Positions 35,765 to 44,718 of a stretch of 64,000 nt of DNA are shown here, piece after piece. Each line of letters begins with the position of its first letter. Position 1 is the stretch's first letter. Position numbers and translations under genes: made by a program. The notes under the pieces are model-generated. The model saw nothing but the letters and a program-made list of their open reading frames with translations. It was not told the DNA's origin and searched no databases. Source of the DNA: an uncultured bacterium (GTDB lineage: Bacteria; Bacillota; Clostridia; Lachnospirales; Lachnospiraceae); the NCBI GenBank assembly GCA_905215155.1, contig CAJMPJ010000004.1:62001-126000 (forward strand). Direction: 5' to 3'.

Positions 35765-36148
35765 ATGGAACCGGACGGTAAAAAAATGATAACGGAACCT
35801 GAAATCGACCAATGTGATTTCATTTGTGTCCATGAAGGGGTTGTAAATAAGGTGCTGAAGGCAATGCCAAAGGAACAGGAGCTATTTGACCTGGCGGAAT
35901 TTTATAAGGTTTTTGGAGATCCTACCAGAGTGAAAATCCTTTATGTTCTCAGTCAGTCGGAGATGTGTGTGTGCGACATCGCCAATCTGCTTGGAATGGG
36001 GCAGTCAGCCATCTCTCATCAGCTTCGTGTTTTAAAGCAGATGCGCCTAGTGAAATTTAGAAGAGAAGGAAAGACGGTTTTTTATTCTCTGGCAGACGGC
36101 CATATCGAGACGATTCTGGCTCAGGGAATGGAGCATATCAATGAATAA
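35765..36148 (+). CDS. cadC: CadC/SmtB-type ArsR-family metal-sensing repressor
   Basis: A 127-residue winged-helix repressor. It has both classic metal sites: Cys17 and Cys21 of the N-terminal arm with Cys68-Val-Cys70 (ELCVCD-type, here EMCVCDIA) for a soft metal such as Cd/Pb, and Asp111, His113, His124, Glu127 in the last helix for zinc. The recognition helix is MGQSAISHQLRVL. GGAGGTG precedes the ATG. It would autoregulate the operon through the operator just upstream, releasing DNA when metal binds. Confidence 0.9.
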   Translation: MEPDGKKMITEPEIDQCDFICVHEGVVNKVLKAMPKEQELFDLAEFYKVFGDPTRVKILYVLSQSEMCVCDIANLLGMGQSAISHQLRVLKQMRLVKFRREGKTVFYSLADGHIETILAQGMEHINE

Positions 36149-36183
36149 TTAAATCATTTTAATAAAGGAATGAGGAGAATAAT

Positions 36184-36408
36184 ATGAAAAAGATTGTAAA
36201 ATTAGAAGGTTTATGCTGTGCCAACTGTGCGGCAAAGATTGAAGAGGGCGTTAAAAAATTATCAGGTGTGGAAAGTGCTTCTTTAAGCTTTATGACACAA
36301 AGGCTGACGGTAGAAGTCGAGGAGACGAAAACAGACGAAGTGATGGAAGCTGCAAGAAAAATTGCAAATAAGATCGAACCGGAAGCCGAATTTAAAATAC
36401 TTCGGTAG
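36184..36408 (+). CDS. free-standing heavy-metal-associated (HMA) domain protein
   Basis: A 74-residue HMA/CopZ-like protein with the metal-binding CCANC motif at residues 12-16 and the usual beta-alpha-beta composition. It probably hands metal to, or was once fused to, the P-type ATPase encoded 15 bases downstream, which lacks its own N-terminal HMA domain. An AATGAGGAG-like ribosome site precedes it. Confidence 0.88.
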   Translation: MKKIVKLEGLCCANCAAKIEEGVKKLSGVESASLSFMTQRLTVEVEETKTDEVMEAARKIANKIEPEAEFKILR

Positions 36409-36423
36409 ATCAAAGGAGCCGCT

Positions 36424-38304
36424 ATGACAAAGAAACAAAAAAAGATGGTAATCAGGCTGGCAGCCAGTGCTGTATTTTTTGCAATCGGATTGGTTTTTGA
36501 AGGAAAAAATTCCTGGTATCTGGTTCCCTTTATTATTTCCTATCTTGCAGCAGGATACGATGTTCCTCTGCGGGCTCTGCACAGCATGAGAACCGGTCAG
36601 TTTTTTGATGAGAATTTTTTAATGTCTCTGGCCACGTTCGGGGCCATCGGAATTGGAGCCATGGAGGAAGCCGTGGGAGTTATGCTGTTTTATCAGATCG
36701 GCGAACTCTTCAATGATTATGCGGTCAATAAATCAAGGAAATCCATTACCCAACTGATGGATATTAACCCCGAATATGCCAATCTCCTGACAGACGGAAA
36801 AGAGGAGCGTGTCGATCCCTATGAGGTCCAGGTAGGAGATATCATCGTTGTAAAGCCTGGGGAGAAGGTACCCTTAGACGGAATCGTGACCAAAGGAGCC
36901 GCCGGTCTTGATACAAAGGCTTTAACCGGAGAATCCATGCCCGTAGAAGTAAAGGAAGGCGATGAGGTAATCAGCGGTTCCATCAACTTAAACAGCGTGT
37001 TAGAGATCCGGGTAACCAAACTGTTTGATGATTCCACCGTGGCAAAGATTCTGGAACTTGTGGAAAATGCCAGCTCCAGAAAGGCAAAGGCAGAAAATTT
37101 TATTACCAGGTTTGCAAGAGTCTATACTCCTGCCGTTGTAATCCTTGCAGTAATTCTGGCCGTTGTTCCGCCGCTTGTTTCCGGCGGTGACTGGGGCACC
37201 TGGATCTATCGTGCCTGCAGCTTTTTGGTTGTTTCCTGTCCCTGTGCGCTGGTGATCTCTGTGCCTTTGAGCTTTTTCGGCGGACTTGGTGCGGCATCCA
37301 AACAGGGAATCCTTTTAAAAGGAAGCAATTATCTGGAAGCTATGGCTTCCTTGGATACGGTAGTATTTGATAAAACAGGTACGCTTACAACCGGCAAGTT
37401 TAAAGTCACAGAAATTGAAGCGGTGTCAGTTACCAAAGAAGAACTTCTAAAACTGGCAGCCTACGGGGAGTTTCACTCCAATCATCCCATTGCCCTGTCC
37501 GTAAAAGAGGCTTATGGGAAACCTGTGGATCAGACAAAGCTGGGAAGTGTGGAAGAGCTTGCCGGTTACGGTGTCCGGGCGGAGCTTTTATTGGAAGAGG
37601 GAAAACGCAGTCTATCGGTTGGAAATAAAAGGCTTATGGAACAGCTTGGGATTTTAATTCCTGGAGAAGAACCCATCATAGGAACCACTCTCTATGTAGC
37701 AGAAGATGCTTCTTATCTTGGTTCCATCACCATTTCCGATGCCATCCGGGAAGATGTGCCGGTGGCGTTAAAGGGACTGAAATCAGCGGGAGTGAAAAAG
37801 CTTATCATGCTTACCGGGGATAAACAGGAGGTTGGCCGTGCAGTCGGTGAAAAGCTGGGACTTGATGAGGTTCACGGCGGACTGCTTCCCGGAGATAAAG
37901 TAGGGAAAGTGGAAGAACTTTTGAGAAAGAAGGAAGCAGGCACCACGCTGGCATTTGTCGGCGACGGCATCAACGATGCACCGGTTCTTGCCCGTGCGGA
38001 TGTGGGAATTGCAATGGGCGGCATCGGCTCTGACGCCGCAGTGGAAGCAGCCGATGTGGTCATTATGACAGATGAACCTTCAAAGCTTACGGATATTATT
38101 CTGATTGCAAGAAAGACCATGGTCATCGTAAAGCAGAACATTGTGTTTGCCATTGGTGTAAAAGTGCTCATCCTTTTGCTGTCTGCTATGGGAATTGCAA
38201 CCATGTGGGCCGCCGTATTTGGGGACGTAGGTGTATCAGTACTGGCCATTTTAAACGCCATTCGAGCATTGAAGTATGGAGATAAAGATAAAAAAACACA
38301 TTGA
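36424..38304 (+). CDS. cadA: heavy-metal-translocating P1B-type ATPase (Cd/Zn/Pb export)
   Basis: A 626-residue metal-exporting ATPase. The membrane metal site CPC is in VVSCPCALVIS (about residue 275), the phosphorylation site DKTGTLTTG near 318, the HP motif in SNHPIALS near 355, TGES near 165 and GDGINDAP near 520. No N-terminal HMA domain is present; a separate HMA gene lies upstream. CPC with the CadC-type repressor argues for Cd/Zn/Pb rather than Cu. It is the last gene of the operon; the glnA promoter overlaps its stop codon. Confidence 0.92.
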   Translation: MTKKQKKMVIRLAASAVFFAIGLVFEGKNSWYLVPFIISYLAAGYDVPLRALHSMRTGQFFDENFLMSLATFGAIGIGAMEEAVGVMLFYQIGELFNDYAVNKSRKSITQLMDINPEYANLLTDGKEERVDPYEVQVGDIIVVKPGEKVPLDGIVTKGAAGLDTKALTGESMPVEVKEGDEVISGSINLNSVLEIRVTKLFDDSTVAKILELVENASSRKAKAENFITRFARVYTPAVVILAVILAVVPPLVSGGDWGTWIYRACSFLVVSCPCALVISVPLSFFGGLGAASKQGILLKGSNYLEAMASLDTVVFDKTGTLTTGKFKVTEIEAVSVTKEELLKLAAYGEFHSNHPIALSVKEAYGKPVDQTKLGSVEELAGYGVRAELLLEEGKRSLSVGNKRLMEQLGILIPGEEPIIGTTLYVAEDASYLGSITISDAIREDVPVALKGLKSAGVKKLIMLTGDKQEVGRAVGEKLGLDEVHGGLLPGDKVGKVEELLRKKEAGTTLAFVGDGINDAPVLARADVGIAMGGIGSDAAVEAADVVIMTDEPSKLTDIILIARKTMVIVKQNIVFAIGVKVLILLLSAMGIATMWAAVFGDVGVSVLAILNAIRALKYGDKDKKTH

Positions 38305-38329
38305 CAAATTTTTTTCCAGCTGATATATT
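38301..38329 (+). promoter_or_regulatory. promoter of glnA
   Basis: TTGACA (38301-38306), 17-base spacer with TG before the -10, TATATT (38324-38329). The -35 overlaps the stop codon of the P-type ATPase gene. Confidence 0.8.
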
Positions 38330-38342
38330 TTACACATATTGC

Positions 38343-38397
38343 GGGTGGTGCGAAGACGGTCCATTGTTGTAAGACTGTGTTTGCCCACCCCTTTTTT
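38343..38397 (+). terminator. hairpin with T-tract in the glnA leader
   Basis: GGGTGG-(T)-GCGAA-G-ACGGTC pairs with GACTGT-G-TTTGC-CCACCC, about 17 pairs with one bulge and one mismatch, followed by CTTTTTT. It starts about where the transcript from the 38301 promoter would begin. It either terminates the metal operon or is a transcription attenuator of glnA; an ANTAR antiterminator is encoded just after glnA. Confidence 0.7.
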
Positions 38398-38447
38398 GGG
38401 AAATACTTCTGATTGGAAATCTAGGATTAAGAAAGGGAGATTGTATT

Positions 38448-39785
38448 ATGAGCAAGTATAGCAAAGAAGACATATTCCGTATCGTGGAGGAAGAGGATGT
38501 AGAATTTATCCGCCTCCAGTTTACGGATATTTTCGGTATGATGAAAAACGTCGCTATCACCAAAAGCATGCTTTCCAAGGCATTAGAAAACCGCTGCATG
38601 TTTGATGGTTCCTCCATTGAAGGTTTTATAAGGAGTGAAGAGTCTGATATGTATCTTTATCCGGATCTGGATACCTTTGAGATTTTTCCATGGCGCCCCC
38701 AGCAGGGAAAAGTAGCAAGACTCATGTGTGATGTATACTCTCCCGATAAGACTCCTTTTGAAGGCGATCCAAGATACGTGCTTAAAAAAGTATTGAAGAA
38801 AGCCAGGGACATGGGCTTTGTATTTCATGCAGGTCCGGAATGTGAATTTTTTCTGTTTCATACCGATGAGGAGGGCTGTCCCACCACTCATACCCATGAG
38901 ACAGCAAGTTATTTTGATGTGGCACCAATTGATCAGGCTGAAAATGTCCGCAGGGATATGGTATTATCCCTGGAAGAGATGGGCTTTATGATTGAAGCCT
39001 CCCATCATGAGATTTCCCCGGGACAGCATGAGATTGATTTTCAATATGCGGAAGGCATTGTAACCGCAGATAACATTATGACCTTTAAAATGGCGGTGAA
39101 AGCCATTGCAAAACGGCATGGCCTCCATGCGACCTTTATGCCCAAGCCCAAGGCAGGGGTCAATGGTTCCGGTATGCATATCAACATGTCCCTGACTGAT
39201 TTAAACGGACGGAATATGTTTGAGGATTCCAGGGATGAGCTGGGGTTAAGTAAGAATGCTTACCAGTTTATTGCCGGCATTCTTCACCATATGAAGGGCA
39301 TGACGATTTTGACCAATCCTCTGGTCAATTCCTATAAGCGTCTCGTTCCGGGATACGATGCTCCCATTTATATCGCATGGTCCGCTAAAGCAAACCGGAG
39401 TCCGTTGATCCGTATTCCATCCTCCAGGGGAGAAGGCACCAGGATCGAACTTCGCTGCCCGGATTCTGCCGTAAATCCATATCTGGCTCTGGCCGCATGT
39501 CTGGCCGCAGGTCTTGATGGGATTGAAAAGGGAATGACACCGCCGGAAAGTGTGGACAGCAATGTATTTGCCATGTCTCAGGAGGAGATATCACGCAGAG
39601 GAATCGAACAGCTTCCGGAAACACTTGGGGAGGCCATTGAAGCATTCCGTAAGGATGAATTTATGAAAGACGTTTTGGGAGAGCATATCTTCACCAAATA
39701 TTTAGAAGCCAAGGAAGCCGAGTGGCGTATGTTCCGGGCCCATGTAACGGACTGGGAAGTGGATGAATACCTGAATAAGTATTAA
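38448..39785 (+). CDS. glnA: glutamine synthetase type I
   Basis: A 445-residue glutamine synthetase that makes glutamine from glutamate, ammonia and ATP. Landmarks: FDGSSIEGF (about 47-55) with the Arg of FIRSEESD that in Bacillus senses feedback, metal/ATP residues in AGPECEFF, the [10 protein letters not shown] region, NRSPLIRIP and the flap Glu area. Length is that of the GSI-alpha type (about 445). GGGAG precedes the ATG. The putative attenuator in its leader and the ANTAR gene 41 bases downstream suggest nitrogen control by antitermination. Confidence 0.95.
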   Translation: MSKYSKEDIFRIVEEEDVEFIRLQFTDIFGMMKNVAITKSMLSKALENRCMFDGSSIEGFIRSEESDMYLYPDLDTFEIFPWRPQQGKVARLMCDVYSPDKTPFEGDPRYVLKKVLKKARDMGFVFHAGPECEFFLFHTDEEGCPTTHTHETASYFDVAPIDQAENVRRDMVLSLEEMGFMIEASHHEISPGQHEIDFQYAEGIVTADNIMTFKMAVKAIAKRHGLHATFMPKPKAGVNGSGMHINMSLTDLNGRNMFEDSRDELGLSKNAYQFIAGILHHMKGMTILTNPLVNSYKRLVPGYDAPIYIAWSAKANRSPLIRIPSSRGEGTRIELRCPDSAVNPYLALAACLAAGLDGIEKGMTPPESVDSNVFAMSQEEISRRGIEQLPETLGEAIEAFRKDEFMKDVLGEHIFTKYLEAKEAEWRMFRAHVTDWEVDEYLNKY

Positions 39786-39826
39786 TCTTTTGTATCCCCG
39801 ATACGGTTATCTGGAGGTGAGAGTGT

Positions 39827-40375
39827 TTGACCAATGTAATAGTGGCATTTTCTAAGGCGGAAGATGCGAAAAATATAAAAAATATTCTTATGAAAAATGG
39901 CTTTTCGGTCTCCGCGGTCTGCACCTCCGGCTCTCAGGCGCTCAATAGTGCCGATGAACTGGGCAGCGGGATCGTGGTGTGCGGATGCAGGTTTGCTGAT
40001 ATGGTATATCAGGAAATCTACGAATGTCTTCCCCCGGGAATGCAGATGCTTCTTGTGGCCTCTCCCAGCCAGTGGAACGGAAGAGCGCCGGAAGACGTGG
40101 TCTGTTTGGGGCTTCCGTTAAAAGTCCAGGACTTGGTAAGCACTCTGGAAATGATGATGGAAACCATGGCCAGAAGACGGAAAAAATTAAAGAACCAGCC
40201 AAGGGAGCGGAGTAAGGAAGAGGTGGATCTGATTAAGCAGGCAAAAGAACTGCTGATGGAGCGAAATCACATGTCCGAATCAGATGCCCACCGGTATATC
40301 CAGAAATGCAGCATGGACAGCGGAACCAATATGGTGGAAACTGCCCAGATGATTATGAGTTTAATCAATCGATAG
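39827..40375 (+). CDS. ANTAR-domain antiterminator with degenerate receiver domain (NitR-like)
   Basis: A 182-residue RNA-binding regulator. The first ~110 residues fold like a response-regulator receiver, but the phospho-acceptor Asp is missing (VVCGCRFADM in place of VVCDxR), so activation is probably not by ordinary phosphorylation. A short coiled-coil linker (MARRRKKLKNQ) leads to a C-terminal ANTAR domain (about 125-182, AKELLMERNHMSESDAHRYI). GGAGGTGA with six-base spacing sets a TTG start. An ANTAR gene next to glnA is known from clostridia, where the protein promotes antitermination of nitrogen genes. Confidence 0.85.
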   Translation: MTNVIVAFSKAEDAKNIKNILMKNGFSVSAVCTSGSQALNSADELGSGIVVCGCRFADMVYQEIYECLPPGMQMLLVASPSQWNGRAPEDVVCLGLPLKVQDLVSTLEMMMETMARRRKKLKNQPRERSKEEVDLIKQAKELLMERNHMSESDAHRYIQKCSMDSGTNMVETAQMIMSLINR

Positions 40376-40392
40376 AAGTTGAGGAAATAGTG

Positions 40393-41241
40393 ATGAAATT
40401 TACAAAAATGCAGGGAATCGGCAACGATTATGTTTATATCAACTGTTTTGAAGAAACGGTGGAAAATCCGGCGGAGCTTTCCAAAAAGGTCAGCGACCGC
40501 CACTTTGGAATCGGGTCAGACGGCCTGATTCTTATCTGCCCTTCCAAAACAGCAGACTGTCGTATGCGCATGTTTAATGCAGATGGATCGGAAAGTGCCA
40601 TGTGCGGCAACGGAATCCGCTGTGTGGGAAAATACGTATTCGATCACCATCTGGTGGAAAAGACGGAATTTGATGTGGAAACAGAGGCAGGGATCAAGCA
40701 CTTAAAGGTGACGGAAGAAGACGGCAGGGCCGTGAAGATTACCGTTGATATGGGCATACCGGAAGTTACCAGTAAGGTGCCGGAGCCCATCTGCATTTCC
40801 GGTACGGATTACGAGTTTATCGGGATCTCGGTGGGAAACCCTCATGCGGTCTACTATATGGATGGCATTGATGCGCTGGATTTAGAATCCATTGGTCCGG
40901 CATTTGAACATCATGAGCGGTTTCCGGAAAGAACTAATTCTGAGTTCATTGAAGTTATAAATAAAAACTACATCCGGATGAGAGTCTGGGAGCGGGGCAG
41001 CGGGGAAACCTGGGCCTGCGGCACCGGAGCAACAGCCAGTGCAGTGGCCTGTGCCCTGAGCGGACGTACCGGGGATACGGTAGAGGTGGAGTTAAAAGGC
41101 GGAAATTTGACCATACACTGGGACCGGGAAGGAAGCGGTCATGTGTTCATGACCGGTCCGGCAGTGGAAGTGTTTCAGGGAGAATTCGACATAAAAAATC
41201 TTTCATACAATACAGGAGGAACCAATGGTAAAGATCAATGA
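40393..41241 (+). CDS. dapF: diaminopimelate epimerase, canonical
   Basis: A 282-residue enzyme converting LL- to meso-diaminopimelate for lysine and peptidoglycan. Both catalytic thiols are present: Cys71 in MCGNGIR and Cys209 in WACGTGA. QGIGNDY, NADGSE, GNPHA and WERGSG are all intact. GAGGA precedes ATG 40393 (an upstream frame to 40306 overlaps the ANTAR gene and is not used). It overlaps the DapL gene by 17 bases, so the two steps of the DapL pathway are co-translated. Compare with the serine variant at 23427. Confidence 0.94.
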   Translation: MKFTKMQGIGNDYVYINCFEETVENPAELSKKVSDRHFGIGSDGLILICPSKTADCRMRMFNADGSESAMCGNGIRCVGKYVFDHHLVEKTEFDVETEAGIKHLKVTEEDGRAVKITVDMGIPEVTSKVPEPICISGTDYEFIGISVGNPHAVYYMDGIDALDLESIGPAFEHHERFPERTNSEFIEVINKNYIRMRVWERGSGETWACGTGATASAVACALSGRTGDTVEVELKGGNLTIHWDREGSGHVFMTGPAVEVFQGEFDIKNLSYNTGGTNGKDQ

Positions 41242-42454
41242 AAATTATTTAAAGCTTCCGGGAAGCTATCTGTTTTCTACAATTGCAAAAAAGGTGAATG
41301 CTTACATAGAAGCAAATCCAGACAAGAAGGTCATAAGACTTGGTATCGGTGACGTTACCCAGCCTTTGGCGCCTGCTATTATTGAAGCACTTCATGGAGC
41401 GGTTGATGAGATGGGGAGTGCAGAGTCCTTTCATGGCTATGCACCGGACCTTGGCTATGCCTTTTTAAGAGAGACCATTGCAAATGAGGATTATATCTCC
41501 AGAGGCTGCCAGATCGGGGCAGATGAGATTTTTGTTTCGGATGGTGCAAAGAGTGACTGCGGAAACATTCAGGAGATTTTTGACGAAAACTGTACCATCG
41601 CTGTTTGTGATCCGGTGTATCCTGTATACGTGGATTCCAATGTCATGGCAGGAAGAACCGGAGTATACGATGAAGTTACCGGTAAATGGAGCAATGTCAT
41701 TTATATGCCTTGTACGGCAGAGAATCAGTTTGTGCCTGAGCTTCCGGAAAGAACTCCGGACTTAATTTATCTTTGTGTTCCAAACAATCCCACTGGTACG
41801 ACCCTGACCAGGGATCAGTTAAAAGTTTGGGTGGATTATGCCAATAAGAACGGTGCGGTCATTCTTTATGATGCCGCTTACGAGGCTTATATTGCAGAAG
41901 AGGATGTTCCTCATACCATTTATGAGATTGAGGGTGCGAAGACCTGTGCCATTGAATTCCGTTCCTTCTCAAAGAATGCCGGCTTTACCGGAGTCCGTCT
42001 TGGCTTTACCGTAATACCAAAGGAACTGGTCAGAGGCGGTACGTCTTTACATGCTTTGTGGGCAAGACGTCACGGAACCAAATTTAACGGAGCCCCCTAC
42101 ATCATCCAGAAAGCCGGAATGGCGGTTTATTCTGAGGAAGGCAAAGCTCAGCTGAAAGAGCAGGTGGCTTATTACATGAGGAATGCAAACGTTATCTATA
42201 ACGGGTTAAAAGAGGCAGGCTGTGAGGTTTACGGCGGTGTAAATGCTCCATATATCTGGTTAAAGGTACCGGGCGGAATGACTTCCTGGGAGTTTTTTGA
42301 CCTGCTCCTGGAAGAAGCAAGTGTAGTGGGAACTCCTGGAAGCGGATTCGGCCCAAGCGGAGAAGGATACTTCCGTCTGACCGCATTCGGAACCTACGAA
42401 AATACGGTAGAGGCCATTGAAAGACTTAAAAAAATGCCTTCCCTAAGAAAATAA
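41225..42454 (+). CDS. dapL: LL-diaminopimelate aminotransferase
   Basis: A 409-residue aminotransferase making LL-diaminopimelate directly from tetrahydrodipicolinate, bypassing the acylated intermediates. The family signature [12 protein letters not shown] at the N-terminus, [19 protein letters not shown] and the PLP lysine in [14 protein letters not shown] are visible. Length and context with dapF fit DapL exactly. AGGAGGAACC precedes the ATG. It shows that this organism uses the aminotransferase variant of the DAP route. Confidence 0.93.
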   Translation: MVKINENYLKLPGSYLFSTIAKKVNAYIEANPDKKVIRLGIGDVTQPLAPAIIEALHGAVDEMGSAESFHGYAPDLGYAFLRETIANEDYISRGCQIGADEIFVSDGAKSDCGNIQEIFDENCTIAVCDPVYPVYVDSNVMAGRTGVYDEVTGKWSNVIYMPCTAENQFVPELPERTPDLIYLCVPNNPTGTTLTRDQLKVWVDYANKNGAVILYDAAYEAYIAEEDVPHTIYEIEGAKTCAIEFRSFSKNAGFTGVRLGFTVIPKELVRGGTSLHALWARRHGTKFNGAPYIIQKAGMAVYSEEGKAQLKEQVAYYMRNANVIYNGLKEAGCEVYGGVNAPYIWLKVPGGMTSWEFFDLLLEEASVVGTPGSGFGPSGEGYFRLTAFGTYENTVEAIERLKKMPSLRK

Positions 42455-42457
42455 AGG

Positions 42458-42486
42458 TTGACAAGTATTTGATAATTCGATATTAT
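42458..42486 (+). promoter_or_regulatory. promoter upstream of the Lrp-type gene
   Basis: TTGACA (42458-42463), 17-base spacer, TATTAT (42481-42486), beginning three bases after the dapL stop. Confidence 0.8.
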
Positions 42487-42534
42487 TAAATATAAGAAAG
42501 ATTTATAAGTTTACAGTTTCATTTGTAAGAACAA

Positions 42535-42571
42535 AAGCGTTCAGTACTTGGGAAGTACTGGCGCTTTTTTT
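42535..42571 (+). terminator. terminator or attenuator in front of the Lrp-type gene
   Basis: AAGCG..CAGTACT pairs with AGTACTG.CGCTT, then TTTTTT. It lies between the promoter at 42458 and the gene start at 42589, so the promoter's own transcript meets it after about 75-80 bases. It also could end dapL transcription. Confidence 0.75.
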
Positions 42572-42588
42572 ATTTCAAGGAGGAAGAT

Positions 42589-43044
42589 ATGGACGATATT
42601 GATAAGAAAATAGTGCAGACCCTGCAGAAGAATGCCCGGGCATCCTTAAAGAATATAGCAGAAAAAACCTTTTTGTCCTCACCTGCAGTTTCCTCCAGAA
42701 TCGAGAAGCTGGAGCGGGAGAAAATCATCACCGGATACCATGCGCAGGTAGACCCTATGAAGCTTGGATATCACATTACGGCATTTGTAAATTTAGACGT
42801 TTCTCCAGTGGATAAAATCCAGTTTTATTCCAGTATGGAGTCCATACCAAACGTGCTGGAGTGCAACTGTGTGACCGGAGATTATTCCATGCTGCTAAAA
42901 GTGGCGTTTCAAAGCACCATGGAACTTGATGTTTTCATCGGACAGCTTCAAAAATACGGAAAAACCAATACACAGATCGTATTTTCTACTCCCGTAGGCC
43001 CAAGAGGTGTGGATGTTATGGCGGAATTGGGAGAAAAAGAATAA
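42589..43044 (+). CDS. Lrp/AsnC-family transcriptional regulator
   Basis: A 151-residue regulator with an N-terminal helix-turn-helix (DIDKKIVQTLQKNARASLKN, then SSPAVSSRIEKLE) and a C-terminal RAM/AsnC ligand-binding domain (about 65-145; VTGDYSMLLKVAF is the ligand-pocket region). Such proteins sense amino acids and act as local or global regulators. Its place beside glnA and DAP genes suggests amino-acid sensing, but the target is unknown. AAGGAGG precedes the ATG, just after a terminator-like hairpin. Confidence 0.9.
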   Translation: MDDIDKKIVQTLQKNARASLKNIAEKTFLSSPAVSSRIEKLEREKIITGYHAQVDPMKLGYHITAFVNLDVSPVDKIQFYSSMESIPNVLECNCVTGDYSMLLKVAFQSTMELDVFIGQLQKYGKTNTQIVFSTPVGPRGVDVMAELGEKE

Positions 43045-43073
43045 ATTTTATGCAAAAACTGGTACCGGGGAAT

Positions 43074-43126
43074 CTTCTTTCACATACGTTATAGAATAGA
43101 GGTATGTGAAAGGAGTTTTTCTTTTG
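43074..43126 (+). promoter_or_regulatory. hairpin that sequesters the ribosome site of the amidase gene
   Basis: CTTCTTTCACATAC (43074-43087) pairs with GTATGTGAAAGGAG (43102-43115), 14 pairs with one G-U. The whole Shine-Dalgarno AAAGGAG lies in the 3' arm. TTTTTCTTTTG follows, so the same element can act as a terminator of lrp, and the TTG start (43124) sits at the end of the T-tract. Confidence 0.65.
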
Positions 43127-43906
43127 GCTGAGAGACAGATCGTAGTAATAGATGCCGGCCACGGCGGTGCAGATCCGGGTGCGACCTACAACGGACGGCA
43201 GGAAAAAGATGATAACTTAAAGCTTGCGCTGGCAGTAGGGCGGGTTCTTGCAGACCGGGGAGTCGATGTCAGGTATACGAGAACTGACGATACCTACAAT
43301 ACACCTCTTGAGAAAGCCATGATGGGAAATGATGCAGAAGCAGACTTTTTTGTTTCCATACACCGCAATGCAATGCCAGTACCTGGCACCGGTTCAGGAG
43401 CAGAAGTCCTTGTGTTTGAAGATAAAGGAATCCAGTCTATGCTGGCTAAAAATATGATGGAAGCCTTGGCTGAGACCGGATTTGCCGATTTGGGAGTCAT
43501 TGAACGTCCGGGTCTGGTAGTTCTTAGAAGGACAAAGGTGCCGTCGGTTTTGGTGGAAGCAGGGTTTATAGATAACGAGGCAGATAATTACCTGTTTGAC
43601 CAGAATTTTGAAGCGATTGCAAAGTCCATTGCTGACAGTATCATGAAAACCATTGAGGAGCAGGAAGAGACTTATACGGAATATTATCAGGTCCAGACCG
43701 GAGCTTACCGGGTCCGTTCCCTGGCAGAGGCCCAGCTCAATGAATTAAAGGCCCAGTCATTTCCTGCTTTTATTGTTCAGGAAGACGGACTTTATAAGGT
43801 TCGGGTAGGTGCATTCCGTAACATTGATAATGCAGTGCGTATGGAACAGGCACTCAGAAGGTATGGATATAATACATTTATGGTAAAAAGACCGGCTGTA
43901 TATTGA
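43124..43906 (+). CDS. N-acetylmuramoyl-L-alanine amidase with C-terminal SPOR-like domain
   Basis: A 260-residue amidase_3-type zinc enzyme that cleaves the MurNAc-L-Ala bond. Zinc and catalytic residues lie in IDAGHGG (His), QEKDDN (Glu), SIHRNA (His) and VLVEAGFIDN (Glu). A SPOR-like repeat (about 185-255; YYQVQTGAYRVRSLAEAQ and YKVRVGAFRN) binds denuded peptidoglycan. No signal peptide is present, as in some sporulation amidases such as CwlD variants. GTG 43106 is in frame, but AAAGGAG indicates the TTG at 43124. The ribosome site is inside a hairpin. Confidence 0.88.
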   Translation: MAERQIVVIDAGHGGADPGATYNGRQEKDDNLKLALAVGRVLADRGVDVRYTRTDDTYNTPLEKAMMGNDAEADFFVSIHRNAMPVPGTGSGAEVLVFEDKGIQSMLAKNMMEALAETGFADLGVIERPGLVVLRRTKVPSVLVEAGFIDNEADNYLFDQNFEAIAKSIADSIMKTIEEQEETYTEYYQVQTGAYRVRSLAEAQLNELKAQSFPAFIVQEDGLYKVRVGAFRNIDNAVRMEQALRRYGYNTFMVKRPAVY

Positions 43907-43916
43907 AATTTATGGG

Positions 43917-43966
43917 TCGCCGGGACGCAGGCTTTGAAGAAAGGCCACGCCCCTGCGGCTTTTTTC
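43917..43966 (+). terminator. intrinsic terminator after the amidase gene
   Basis: GCCG-(GGA)-CGCAGG pairs with CCTGCGGC, followed by TTTTTT, about ten bases after the stop. Confidence 0.75.
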
Positions 43967-43976
43967 GTTTTCATGC

Positions 43977-44005
43977 TTGACAAAAGCCCTGCCGTCCTTT
44001 AATGT
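43977..44005 (+). promoter_or_regulatory. promoter of the HAD phosphatase gene
   Basis: TTGACA (43977-43982), 17-base spacer, TAATGT (44000-44005), 35 bases before the start codon. Confidence 0.55.
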
Positions 44006-44039
44006 CTGAATCAGAAGACGGAAGAAGGAGAGAGAGAAC

Positions 44040-44684
44040 ATGATAAAAGCGGTTATATTTGATATGGATGGTGTTTTGATCGACAGCGAAGGCGTTTATC
44101 TGGAATATCAATTGGAATTTGCAAGAACTAAAAATCCGGATGTAAGGCTGGAACAGCTTTATCCTATGGCAGGAGCCACCAAAAAGGATTCCTGGGAGGT
44201 TATGGAGCGGGCAGTGAACAACGGACAAACCTGGGAAGAATTAAGAGACGAATTCCGGAAAAAGGACATTTATCGGGAAATTGATTATAGAAAGCTGTAC
44301 CGCCCCGATGCGACGGCGGTCCTCTCACAGTTAAAAGCAGACGGATACCGGCTTGCTCTTGCCTCCTCCACTCATTTAGAACTGGTGGAACGAATCCTGG
44401 AGGAAAACGGAATCCGGTCTTATTTTGAAGAGGTCATCAGCGGCAGCCAGTTTAAAAGAAGCAAGCCTGATCCAGAGATTTATCTGCATACCGCCGCGTG
44501 TCTTGGGATTGCTCCCAGGGAATGTCTTGCAGTAGAGGATTCCACTCTTGGGATTCAGGCAGCTTACCGGGCGGGAATGAAGATTGCCGCCATCATAGAT
44601 ACGCGGTACGGATTCGACCAGAGTCTGGCCGATTACAGGCTCAGTCAGGTAAAAGATGTATTAGAAGCCGTTAAAAAGGCATAG
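44040..44684 (+). CDS. HAD-superfamily phosphatase, beta-phosphoglucomutase-like
   Basis: A 214-residue HAD subfamily I hydrolase. The nucleophile motif is DMDGVLIDSE (residues 8-17), motif II is LASSTH, motif III Lys is in FKRSKPDPEIY and the acidic motif IV is VEDSTLGIQAA. The C1-type helical cap follows motif I. This layout is shared by beta-phosphoglucomutases and sugar-phosphate phosphatases; the substrate cannot be named. It precedes the DUF368 membrane gene by 34 bases and is likely co-transcribed with it. Confidence 0.87.
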   Translation: MIKAVIFDMDGVLIDSEGVYLEYQLEFARTKNPDVRLEQLYPMAGATKKDSWEVMERAVNNGQTWEELRDEFRKKDIYREIDYRKLYRPDATAVLSQLKADGYRLALASSTHLELVERILEENGIRSYFEEVISGSQFKRSKPDPEIYLHTAACLGIAPRECLAVEDSTLGIQAAYRAGMKIAAIIDTRYGFDQSLADYRLSQVKDVLEAVKKA

Positions 44685-44718
44685 GATATGATATACCATT
44701 GAATTCAGGAGGAATTGC

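Noticed and set aside
40306..40392. Longer N-terminus for canonical dapF
   Set aside because: It would overlap the ANTAR gene in another frame, and the family starts at MKFTKMQG.
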